A stretch of DNA of 8,680 bases from Candidatus Acetothermia bacterium (GCA_028275205.1 JAPWVB010000052.1:1-8680); one strand, 5' to 3'; positions 1 to 5,654 are shown, counted from the stretch's first letter. The notes: generated by a model from the sequence alone, not told the origin. Translations and numbers: made by a program.

Positions 1-233
1 TGAGCGCGTTTGACAGCTCCGATCCCGATGGCGATGTTTTACACTATCGCTGGGATCAGATCTCAGGGCCGCCAGTGCTGCTCTTCGGTGAGGAGACGCT
101 TTATGCGATCTTTCTCGCGCCAGCAGAACCGGCGACGCTCGTCTTTCGCTTGACCGTGAGCGACGGGGCGTTCAGCGTCTCTAAGGACGTGACAGTGACC
201 GTAACGTCTGACTGTCCCTGTCGAGATCCCTAA
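1..233 (+). CDS. C-terminal fragment of a PKD-domain (Ig-like) protein, 5' end outside the window
   Basis: The frame starting at base 3 is open to the TAA at 231-233, giving 76 residues. It reads as one PKD/K319L-like Ig fold: an opening SAFDSSDPDGDVLHYRWDQ stretch, then SGPPVLL, an AIFLAP strand, and the closing LTVSDGAFSVSKDVTVTV strand. The Asp-rich SSDPDGD loop and the W-x-Q core are typical of this fold. PKD domains usually occur in exported or surface proteins as adhesion or spacer modules, so an extracytoplasmic location is inferred. The protein ends a few residues after the fold with SDCPCRDP, a short tail with a Cys-Pro-Cys pair. The rest of the protein lies outside the window, so its overall function cannot be told. 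The permease start follows 7 nt after the stop, which suggests co-transcription. Confidence 0.8.
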   Translation, partial: SAFDSSDPDGDVLHYRWDQISGPPVLLFGEETLYAIFLAPAEPATLVFRLTVSDGAFSVSKDVTVTVTSDCPCRDP

Positions 234-240
234 CTAAGTA

Positions 241-1017
241 TTGAGTCGTCGCTTTATCCATCCAGCAGCGTTGGTGTTGATGGGGCTGCTGGTCGCATGG
301 GAGGTATCCGTGCGGCTGGCCGGGGTACCCTCGTTTATTCTCCCCCCGCCAAGTCAGATCGCTCGGAGGGTTGTCTCGGATTTTTCGCTGCTTGCGGAGC
401 ACTTCCTCGTCACGCTGGGCGAGATTGTTTTGGGGTTCGTGATCGCGCTCGTGAGCGCGTTCGCGTTCGCGTTAGCGATCTTCTATAGCAAGACTCTCGA
501 GCGCGTCTTCTATCCCGTTATTATCTTCTTGCAGAACATGCCGCTCTTTGCCATCGCGCCGTTGCTGAAGCTGTGGCTGGGCTTTACGATCTGGCCCAAA
601 GTGACCGTCGCCGCGCTCATCGCGTTCTTCCCCATTGTCGTGAACACCGTAGATGGCCTGCGAGCGACTGACCCTGATCTCATTGATCTTTTAAAGATTT
701 TTGGGGCTTCTAGAAGACAGATATTACAGAAGGTGCAGCTTCCTGCAGCGCTGCCGTTTCTCTTTTCTGGGGCGCGGGTGGGGATCACGCTCAGCGTGGT
801 GGGTGCGGTGATCGGCGAGTGGGTGGGAGCACAAGCGGGCTTGGGTTATGTGATGTTACGCGCCAACGCGACGCTCAAGACCGATCTCGTCTTCGCGGCG
901 ATCTTCGCGTTAGCTGGGCTAGGGATCTTGCTCTTTGGGCTTTTGACGCTGCTGGAGCGCTGGGCGACGCCGTGGCGACTTTATAACAGTTCGGATCGCA
1001 GCAATTCCGCCGCTTGA
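241..1017 (+). CDS. ABC transporter permease, SsuC/TauC/NrtB type (BPD_transp_1)
   Basis: This 258-residue inner-membrane permease belongs to the binding-protein-dependent family that includes the sulfonate, taurine, nitrate and HMP/thiamine-precursor importers. About six hydrophobic segments are visible (roughly residues 8-27, 54-82, 88-108, 112-135, 172-197 and 214-238). The EAA loop that contacts the ATPase lies at about 137-176: GLRATDPDLIDLLKIFGAS, then I-x-x-x-LPAALPFLFSG. The GEWVGAQAGLGYVM segment at 192-205 is also typical of the subfamily. The start is TTG: an in-frame TAA at 235-237 rules out anything earlier, and the next ATG (residue 14) would cut into the first membrane helix. 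There is no good Shine-Dalgarno, so re-initiation after the PKD gene stop at 233 is likely. The substrate is not identifiable, and no ATPase or binding protein is in view. The last 37 bp overlap the convergent M3 peptidase gene. Confidence 0.9.
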   Translation: MSRRFIHPAALVLMGLLVAWEVSVRLAGVPSFILPPPSQIARRVVSDFSLLAEHFLVTLGEIVLGFVIALVSAFAFALAIFYSKTLERVFYPVIIFLQNMPLFAIAPLLKLWLGFTIWPKVTVAALIAFFPIVVNTVDGLRATDPDLIDLLKIFGASRRQILQKVQLPAALPFLFSGARVGITLSVVGAVIGEWVGAQAGLGYVMLRANATLKTDLVFAAIFALAGLGILLFGLLTLLERWATPWRLYNSSDRSNSAA

Positions 1018-2693
1018 CTGACGGTCTTCTCACCGAAGTCGAACGTCAGCCCCGCCGCCGCGAAGAGCTCCGGCAGCGGGCGCGAACCCCCAAGCGCCAA
1101 TGCCCACTTGTAGGCTAGAAGAGCTTCTTGAGGATCTCTCTTGGCACGCGCATAGAGCTGCAGCGCCCCCAACTGCGCGATCCCGTACTCAATATAATAG
1201 AACGGGTGCAGATAGAGATGGAGCTGGCGCTGCCAAAAGTTTCTTTGGGCTTCTTCGTAGCCGGCCCAGCTCTCGATCCCGCCAAAGCGCCGACGCAGCT
1301 CCAACCAATAGGCTTCGCGCTCAGCGACGCTGTGCCCCGGATGCGTGTAGACCCAATGCTGAAACGCATCAATGGTCGCCACCCACGGCAGCAGATTCAC
1401 AATCCCCTCCAAGTGCTCGCGCGCCGAACGCTCCGCTTCCTCAGGAGAGTAGAAGACCGTCAGATACGGTTTTGAGAGCAACTCCATGCCCATCGAAGCG
1501 ACTTCGGAGAACTCCGTGGGCGCATGGCGATAGCTCAATAATGACTCATGGCGCGTGGCCATGGTGTGGAACGCATGGCCCGACTCGTGGAGCATCGTGC
1601 GCAGATCGGCATTGCGCCCCACGGCGTTCATGAAGATAAACGGCAGCCGGCGCTCGGTGAGCGTCGCTTGGTAGCCGCCAGGGGCCTTGCCCTTGCGACT
1701 CTCAAGATCAAAGAGATTGAGCTCGGCCATGCGCCGAAACTGCGCGCCCAGCTCGCTGTCGAGCCTAGAGAAGATCTCTTGGCACCCGGCGATGAGCTCT
1801 TGGGCTTTCTGGAAGGGGCGCAGCGGCGGCCGCCCCTGCGGATCTACCGCAAGATCCCACGGGCGCAATTCAGTGAGCCCCAGCTCGCGCTGACGCTTCT
1901 TCTGCAGCTCGCGCATCAACGGCACGATGTATTTCTCCACAGCTTCGTGATAGCGAAAACACTCTTGGGGCGTGTAGTCAAAACGCTCAAACGCTTTGAA
2001 GACATAGTCGCGATAGTTGGCAAACCCCGCATTCTGGGCGATCTTCTGGCGCAGCGCGATCAGCTGATCGTAAAGCTCATTGAGGGCCTCGCGGTCTTGG
2101 AGTCGGCGCTCCTCGCTCTTCTCCCAGGCGCTCTGACGTATCGAGCGATCAGGCTCTTCTAGGTATTTCGCCATCTGTTGGAGGGTCTGCTCGCGGCCAT
2201 CGAAGTGCACTGTCTGCGCCCCAGAGATCACTTGGTATTTCTGCGAGAGCTTAATCGTCTCGGTGATGAGCGGGATGTTCTCTTCGCGGAAGATCTCGAC
2301 TTGGTTGACGGTGCTGCGGTCGTAGACGAAATAGCGTGGGCGCGGCAAGCTCTCGCGCGCCGGGCTTTGGACGTACTTGACGTTGAGCCGATGGCCATAC
2401 TCTCTCAACTTGGGCTGAATGTTCTCGACGAAGTGAAAGTACGCTTTGCGATACTCTTCGTTTTCGGTATCGCACGTCATGCGAATTCTTCGGACGGCGG
2501 CCTCTTCGCCGATCGCGGCGCCCAACTCTGAGTTATCGAGCAGCCATTGTTCGAGCTCAGCAGCCGTCTTGATCGAGCGATGTTCGAGGTCATCGAGCAG
2601 GGGCTTGATCTGATCCCAATCGCCAAGGTCAATAGTATCGGGCACGAACCTCCGCGGAAACTCACTGGGCAAACCTGTGAGCGACAGTGGCAT
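981..2693 (-). CDS. M3 family oligoendopeptidase (zinc metallopeptidase)
   Basis: This 570-residue cytoplasmic peptidase would cleave short peptides, such as those released by larger proteases. The M3 active site is intact: HESGH at residues 369-373 (two zinc-binding His and the catalytic Glu) and FSEVAS at 395-400, whose Glu397 is the expected third zinc ligand. Other M3 hallmarks follow, including SWAGYE (475-480) and HPFYYIEYGIAQLGA (496-510), whose Tyr/His cluster lines the substrate site. Length and layout fit the shorter M3 group that is not classical PepF (TIGR02289-like). An in-frame ORF extends to 2756, but ATG 2693 is preferred: it has AAAGGAG 5 nt upstream, and a promoter that would start transcription near 2721 lies between the two possible starts. 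No signal peptide is visible. It is divergent from the HAD gene and overlaps the permease tail. Confidence 0.93.
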   Translation of the reverse strand: MPLSLTGLPSEFPRRFVPDTIDLGDWDQIKPLLDDLEHRSIKTAAELEQWLLDNSELGAAIGEEAAVRRIRMTCDTENEEYRKAYFHFVENIQPKLREYGHRLNVKYVQSPARESLPRPRYFVYDRSTVNQVEIFREENIPLITETIKLSQKYQVISGAQTVHFDGREQTLQQMAKYLEEPDRSIRQSAWEKSEERRLQDREALNELYDQLIALRQKIAQNAGFANYRDYVFKAFERFDYTPQECFRYHEAVEKYIVPLMRELQKKRQRELGLTELRPWDLAVDPQGRPPLRPFQKAQELIAGCQEIFSRLDSELGAQFRRMAELNLFDLESRKGKAPGGYQATLTERRLPFIFMNAVGRNADLRTMLHESGHAFHTMATRHESLLSYRHAPTEFSEVASMGMELLSKPYLTVFYSPEEAERSAREHLEGIVNLLPWVATIDAFQHWVYTHPGHSVAEREAYWLELRRRFGGIESWAGYEEAQRNFWQRQLHLYLHPFYYIEYGIAQLGALQLYARAKRDPQEALLAYKWALALGGSRPLPELFAAAGLTFDFGEKTVSQAAELLRSELL

Positions 2694-2698
2694 AGAAG

Positions 2699-2705
2699 CT
2701 CCTTT
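2699..2705 (-). promoter_or_regulatory. Ribosome binding site of the M3 oligoendopeptidase
   Basis: On the minus strand AAAGGAG ends 5 nt before ATG 2693. This fixes the start at 2693, not at the more upstream in-frame ATG at 2756. Confidence 0.8.
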
Positions 2706-2727
2706 CTTGTAGAAGAGTCTGAAAAGC

Positions 2728-2756
2728 ATTGTAGCACGGCTGGCATGGCCGAGCAA
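2728..2756 (-). promoter_or_regulatory. Sigma-70-type extended -10 promoter of the M3 oligoendopeptidase
   Basis: The minus strand shows a -35 TTGCTC (2751-2756), exactly 17 bp of spacer and a -10 TACAAT (2728-2733) with the extended TGn element (TGC) just before it. Transcription should begin near 2721, giving a leader of about 28 nt that contains the ribosome binding site. The -35 lies inside the promoter region of the divergent HAD gene. Confidence 0.7.
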
Positions 2757-2761
2757 GAGTG

Positions 2762-2770
2762 TGGTACACT
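2762..2770 (+). promoter_or_regulatory. Extended -10 promoter of the HAD gene, giving a nearly leaderless mRNA
   Basis: The plus strand reads TG-G-TACACT, an extended -10 whose hexamer is at 2765-2770. No convincing -35 lies at 16-18 bp spacing (2741-2748 is poor), which TGn promoters tolerate. The predicted transcription start, about 2777, falls directly before ATG 2778. The TAnnnT box placed 7 nt before an ATG is the arrangement known for leaderless genes in several phyla. Confidence 0.55.
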
Positions 2771-2777
2771 AATGTCT

Positions 2778-3425
2778 ATGACGATCAAAGCTGTGATCTT
2801 CGACATGGACGGGACGCTCGTGCAGTACGACGGGCCGTTCCAGAGCAGTTGGGACGCTATCGGGTATGCGGCAGGGCTCAAAGAGCAGTGGGATCGCCTG
2901 ATGGAGCACTATTTCCCTCAAAGAGGGCTCTACTGGGAGTGGATGGATGCCAACGCGCAGCTTTTACGGGGTCTCTCTGCTGAAAAGATTTACAGAGCGA
3001 TCCTGCCGCCGCCGTATACGCCCGGCGTCCGCGAGGCCATAGCTCAGCTCAGAAAACGCTATAAATTGGGGATTCTCACGAGCGGGCTCGACTGCATCGC
3101 TCGCTATATCTGTGACGATCTGGGGATGGACTTTTATCTTGCCAACGGCCTCGTGGTGCGCGACGGGGTTTTTACGGGGAAGTGCGAGAAGCGCGTCTAT
3201 CTATGGACCAAAGATCGGCATTTTGTGGAGCTGTGTGCGCGCGAGGGCCTCGATCCTACAGAAGTCTGCTTTGTCGGGGATCATCTCAACGATATCCCAG
3301 TGATGAAGATCGCTGGGCTGGCGATCGCGTTTGCGCCCAAAGACCCGCAACTTATCGTGGCAGCTCACGCCTACACCCAAGATTTCCGAGAGATTCCTAC
3401 GATTATTGAGCAACTCACGCGATGA
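2778..3425 (+). CDS. HAD-superfamily phosphatase, phosphoserine-phosphatase-like
   Basis: A 215-residue cytoplasmic hydrolase with all four HAD motifs. Motif I is FDMDGT (8-13), with nucleophile Asp9 and general acid Asp11. Motif II is LTSG (100-103). A motif III lysine lies in the GKCEK stretch (about 134-138). Motif IV is GDHLND (167-172). Two acidic residues in a GDxxND pattern match the SerB-like HAD-IB branch more than the HAD-IA branch. The helical insertion after motif I (about 18-80) is the cap that sets specificity, and the substrate cannot be read from it. ATG 2778 puts motif I at the family-typical position; ATG 2772 (Met-Ser-Met) is equally in frame, and an ORF reaching back to 2547 is antisense to the peptidase gene. 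No Shine-Dalgarno is seen. The stop lies 4 nt from the convergent ATPase stop. Confidence 0.88.
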   Translation: MTIKAVIFDMDGTLVQYDGPFQSSWDAIGYAAGLKEQWDRLMEHYFPQRGLYWEWMDANAQLLRGLSAEKIYRAILPPPYTPGVREAIAQLRKRYKLGILTSGLDCIARYICDDLGMDFYLANGLVVRDGVFTGKCEKRVYLWTKDRHFVELCAREGLDPTEVCFVGDHLNDIPVMKIAGLAIAFAPKDPQLIVAAHAYTQDFREIPTIIEQLTR

Positions 3426-3429
3426 TTCT

Positions 3430-5145
3430 TTACACCACCATTTCCCCAGCGCGGCGCTCACGCCCCTCGCGCACCGGGCGCACCTCCACGACCTCCTCAG
3501 GGTCGTAGTCCAAGAGCTTCAGCCAGTCTTCTACGTAATCTGTCTTGGGGAAGATCTCGCTCTCTTTGTACTCTTGACGAATCGCTTCTTTGAGGTCTTC
3601 CAAACTGACGCCCTCAGCATCGGTGCCCTTCTCAATGCATCGTCTGATGGCCATGTCTTTGGCGCGCTCGACGGTAGACATAATGAGCGCGCCGCTGACG
3701 AGATCGCACCAGTAGAGCGTCTCGCGCCGCCCGCTCTTGAGCGAAACTTCGACAAACGCCGTCTCTCGATCCTTTCGAAAGAGATAATCTGCCGCTTGTT
3801 CGACTAACGCGGCGCGCGCGGCCTGCGGGCTGCCGTACTCCCTGACTGTGGCCGGATCGAGAGGCACGTTCTCATCAAGATAGATCGCGAAGATGTCCCG
3901 CGACGCATCACGATTGGGACGCCCCACTTTGACTTTTCTATCAATGCGCTCCGGGCGCAAGATCGCCGGGTCAATATAGTCGGGACGGTTGCTCGTCAGC
4001 ATCACCACGACATTTTCCAGTGAGACCAAGCCATCCATCTCCGCGGCAAATTGGGGCACGACCGTGTTCGCGATATTTAAGTATCTCCCCGAAGAGCGCA
4101 CCCGCAAGAGCGCATCCGCTTCGTCAATGAAGATGAAGACTAAGTACCCTTCTTTGGCGCGCTCGCGGGCCGCCGCGAAGATCTCTCGGATAAACCGCTC
4201 CGTCTCGCCCAGCCACATGTTGAGGAGCTGCGGCCCGTTGATGAGCATAAAGTACTCGCGCACGTCGCGCCCCGTGCGCTCCCGATAGGCCTTGGTGAGA
4301 TTGTACGCCGTGGCCTTCCCAATGAGGGTCTTGCCGCATCCTGGCGGTCCGTAGAGCAAGATCCCCTTCAGATGGCGCTTGCCAAACTTCTTGTACAGCT
4401 CAGGGTACAGGAGCGGACGCTCAATCGTATCGCGGATGAGCTGGATCGCCTCCTCTTGGCCGCCGATCTTCTCCCAGGGGATCTCAGGAATCTGCTCCAA
4501 GAAATACCCACGCACGTCAGATTTCTGGAAGTGCTCTAAAGCGACGCGCATCGTCGGCTCCAGGCGCACCTCGTCGCCAACTTTTAAGTTTTTCTCTGAA
4601 AGATCTGATGAGCGCAGGACGATCCGCCCGGAGATCATCTGAGCGTCCATGGCGATGCGCAGTCGCCCGTCGGGTAAGACCTCCGCCACCTTCACGATGG
4701 GGCCCTCAGGGTGGTACCCAATATCGCCGACGACGGCGAATGCCTCATTGATCTTGACGCGCGTGCCCACCTTGAGCTTCTTCACGTCGAGATTGGGGTC
4801 AACGTTGGCGTAGTATTCGGCATCGCCTACGGCGATGTAGGCGATCCCCTCTTGGGGGGAGCCCAAGAACGTGCCGATGCGGTTGGCTGGCGCAGTCAGC
4901 TTTTCATACGTCTCGTTGAACTGTCGAATAGTCTCTTGAGCTTCGCGATAGGCGCGCTCATCGGCCTGGAGCTGCTCATATAAGAGCTCGAGCAGCCCCA
5001 TGCGCGGATCGTTCTGCGGGGTGTAGCGCAGGATCTCTTCCAAGATAGCTAGAGCACGGATGCGGCCTTCGGGCCGGCTTGGTCGTGTGGGCTCGAAGGG
5101 CGGTCGCTCTTCGTCGTTGCGACGATTTCGGGATCTGTCAGCCAT
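3430..5145 (-). CDS. ARC/Mpa-family AAA+ ATPase (proteasome-associated unfoldase type)
   Basis: This 571-residue protein matches the bacterial proteasomal ATPase layout. It has a charged N-terminus (1-25), an alpha-helical coiled-coil region (about 28-84; in Mpa this part binds Pup), and two OB-fold segments (about 88-200). The AAA+ module carries Walker A GPPGCGKT (266-273), pore loop GPQLLNMWLGETE (304-316), Walker B FIDEAD (339-344), sensor-1 TSN (384-386) and an arginine-finger region RPERIDRK (397-404). The Mpa-specific C-terminal region around TLYWCDLVSGALI (476-488) is also present. Such ATPases form hexamers that unfold proteins and thread them into a protease. The pore Ar-hydrophobic-Gly motif is WLG. 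The C-terminus is RAGEMVV, lacking the QYL/HbYX-type tail used to dock on a 20S core. ATG 5145 has GAGGTG 5 nt upstream. No pup, pafA, dop or prcBA is nearby. Confidence 0.9.
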   Translation of the reverse strand: MADRSRNRRNDEERPPFEPTRPSRPEGRIRALAILEEILRYTPQNDPRMGLLELLYEQLQADERAYREAQETIRQFNETYEKLTAPANRIGTFLGSPQEGIAYIAVGDAEYYANVDPNLDVKKLKVGTRVKINEAFAVVGDIGYHPEGPIVKVAEVLPDGRLRIAMDAQMISGRIVLRSSDLSEKNLKVGDEVRLEPTMRVALEHFQKSDVRGYFLEQIPEIPWEKIGGQEEAIQLIRDTIERPLLYPELYKKFGKRHLKGILLYGPPGCGKTLIGKATAYNLTKAYRERTGRDVREYFMLINGPQLLNMWLGETERFIREIFAAARERAKEGYLVFIFIDEADALLRVRSSGRYLNIANTVVPQFAAEMDGLVSLENVVVMLTSNRPDYIDPAILRPERIDRKVKVGRPNRDASRDIFAIYLDENVPLDPATVREYGSPQAARAALVEQAADYLFRKDRETAFVEVSLKSGRRETLYWCDLVSGALIMSTVERAKDMAIRRCIEKGTDAEGVSLEDLKEAIRQEYKESEIFPKTDYVEDWLKLLDYDPEEVVEVRPVREGRERRAGEMVV

Positions 5146-5150
5146 AGAGA

Positions 5151-5156
5151 CACCTC
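5151..5156 (-). promoter_or_regulatory. Ribosome binding site of the ARC/Mpa ATPase
   Basis: GAGGTG on the minus strand, 5 nt before ATG 5145, supports this start. It falls within the short leader of about 17 nt predicted from the promoter at 5169-5197. Confidence 0.65.
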
Positions 5157-5168
5157 ACTGTCCCCTCT

Positions 5169-5197
5169 ACAATAGACGAAACGCGGGCGTCCTGCAA
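5169..5197 (-). promoter_or_regulatory. Sigma-70-type promoter of the ARC/Mpa ATPase
   Basis: The minus strand shows TTGCAG (5192-5197), a 17-bp spacer and TATTGT (5169-5174). The predicted start is near 5162, leaving about 17 nt of leader. The -35 begins only a few bases after the U-tract of the upstream cold-shock terminator, so the ATPase appears to be transcribed independently of the csp gene. Confidence 0.6.
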
Positions 5198-5201
5198 CCC
5201 G

Positions 5202-5235
5202 AAAAAAATCCCCGGCGGGCACACGCCCACCGGGG
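5202..5235 (-). terminator. Rho-independent terminator of the cold-shock gene
   Basis: Read on the minus strand, an 11-bp stem (CCCCGGTGGGC / GCCCGCCGGGG, one G-U pair) with a GTGT loop is followed directly by T7. The wobble pair works only in the minus-strand RNA (the plus strand gives a C-A mismatch), so the direction is clear. It lies 17 bp beyond the csp stop codon and just before the ATPase promoter. Confidence 0.92.
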
Positions 5236-5252
5236 ACTCTGTGTAAACGCCC

Positions 5253-5456
5253 TTACTTGGGTTGGACGTTTGCGGCTCTGGGGCCCTTGGCGTCGCTGGT
5301 GATCTCGAACTCCACCGCTTGGCCCTCCCGCAAGGTCTTGAACCCCTCGGTTTTAATAGCCGAGAAGTGCACGAACACATCCGGGCCGCCGTTATCCTGT
5401 TGGATAAAACCGTAGCCCTTGGCGTCGTTGAACCATTTAACTTTGCCGGTTGCCAT
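5253..5456 (-). CDS. Cold-shock domain protein, CspA family
   Basis: A 67-residue protein of the usual size for bacterial CspA-type RNA/ssDNA chaperones, consisting of a single OB fold. The N-terminus [19 protein letters not shown] contains RNP1 (KGYGFI, 13-18); RNP2 is VFVHF (27-31). [13 protein letters not shown] and the ending [10 protein letters not shown] are also canonical, so all nucleic-acid-facing aromatics appear intact. Known members melt RNA secondary structure and act as antiterminators. ATG 5456 is chosen because it gives the family-typical start and has AAAGGGG upstream with a 9-nt spacing; a TTG at 5465 in frame would sit directly against that site. It is transcribed as a single-gene unit from the promoter at 5593-5621 to the terminator at 5202-5235. 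The leader of about 130 nt is likely regulatory. Confidence 0.96.
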   Translation of the reverse strand: MATGKVKWFNDAKGYGFIQQDNGGPDVFVHFSAIKTEGFKTLREGQAVEFEITSDAKGPRAANVQPK

Positions 5457-5465
5457 TGTGCACAA
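5456..5465 (-). promoter_or_regulatory. Perfect 10-bp palindrome between the csp ribosome binding site and start codon
   Basis: TTGTGCACAA fills the gap between the AAAGGGG site (5466-5472) and ATG 5456 and includes the A of the ATG. It could be a small hairpin, a dimer-binding site, or chance. No loop is possible without opening the central bases, so a DNA-level or trans-acting role is as likely as a cis hairpin. Confidence 0.35.
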
Positions 5466-5472
5466 CCCCTTT
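5466..5472 (-). promoter_or_regulatory. Ribosome binding site of the cold-shock gene
   Basis: AAAGGGG on the minus strand, 9 nt before ATG 5456. The slightly long spacing is taken up by a palindrome, and this site decides against the in-frame TTG at 5465. Confidence 0.65.
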
Positions 5473-5550
5473 CTGCTGTCTTATTTCCCTAGACCGTCTC
5501 CGTGCATCAGGGGTTGGAAGCCCCGGCAACGTCACGCGTCGAAGGGTCGG

Positions 5551-5578
5551 ACTTGGCTGGTGTGACCACTAGACAAGT
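5551..5578. repeat. Imperfect inverted repeat in the csp leader
   Basis: Arms ACTTGGCTGGTG and CACTAGACAAGT flank the loop TGAC, with 10 of 12 positions complementary. In the minus-strand mRNA it would form a hairpin about 8 nt from the 5' end. The outer ACTTG/CAAGT arms can also pair with a second copy: CGGACTTG at 5548-5555 is the exact reverse complement of CAAGTCCG at 5619-5626, the latter overlapping the -35 region. Confidence 0.5.
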
Positions 5579-5592
5579 CGTACAGCGTACAC

Positions 5593-5621
5593 ACTATAAC
5601 ACATTGTGTGTTGCTTGTCAA
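5593..5621 (-). promoter_or_regulatory. Near-consensus extended -10 promoter of the cold-shock gene
   Basis: The minus strand has a perfect -35 TTGACA (5616-5621), exactly 17 bp of spacer and TATAGT (5593-5598) preceded by TGT, an extended -10. This is the best promoter in the window and predicts high expression, with transcription starting near 5586. Confidence 0.9.
5598..5612. promoter_or_regulatory. Inverted repeat in the csp promoter spacer (candidate operator)
   Basis: AACACA-TTG-TGTGTT is a 6-bp perfect inverted repeat with a 3-bp centre. It occupies most of the spacer and touches the -10. A repressor bound here would block RNA polymerase. No regulator gene for it is identifiable. Confidence 0.4.
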
Positions 5622-5654
5622 GTCCGCCTTACCCAAGTTGGTTCTTTTGCGCTG

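Larger units (their letters stand above)
5457..5586 (-). promoter_or_regulatory. Long 5' leader of the cold-shock mRNA (possible RNA regulator)
   Basis: Between the predicted transcription start (about 5586) and ATG 5456 lie about 130 nt with no gene on either strand that I can support. This matches the known habit of cspA-type genes to carry long leaders that refold with temperature. Near the 5' end, 5551-5578 forms an imperfect 12-bp inverted repeat (10 of 12 positions matching) around a 4-nt loop. Further down, 5510-5530 contains a GGGG/CCCC pair and an overlapping, mutually exclusive GTTG/CAAC pair. I could not identify a classical cold box. Confidence 0.5.

Noticed and set aside
1100..2531. 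Several long plus-strand open frames opposite the M3 peptidase
   Set aside because: Arg/Ala/Pro- or Leu-rich translations with no recognisable domain, explained as mirror frames of a GC-biased real gene.
2694..2756. 21-residue N-terminal extension of the M3 peptidase
   Set aside because: The extension contains the strong promoter and ribosome binding site used for ATG 2693, so it is leader and not coding.
2547..2777. In-frame extension of the HAD gene back to an ATG at 2547
   Set aside because: It would run antisense through the M3 peptidase start region, carries no HAD sequence and would displace motif I from its usual N-terminal place. A promoter for the short form sits just before 2778.
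5202..5235. Reading the csp terminator as bidirectional
   Set aside because: The plus-strand RNA has a C-A mismatch in the stem and is not followed by a T-tract.
5510..5530. Short G/C hairpin as a tRNA arm or terminator
   Set aside because: No cloverleaf can be drawn around it and no T-tract follows.
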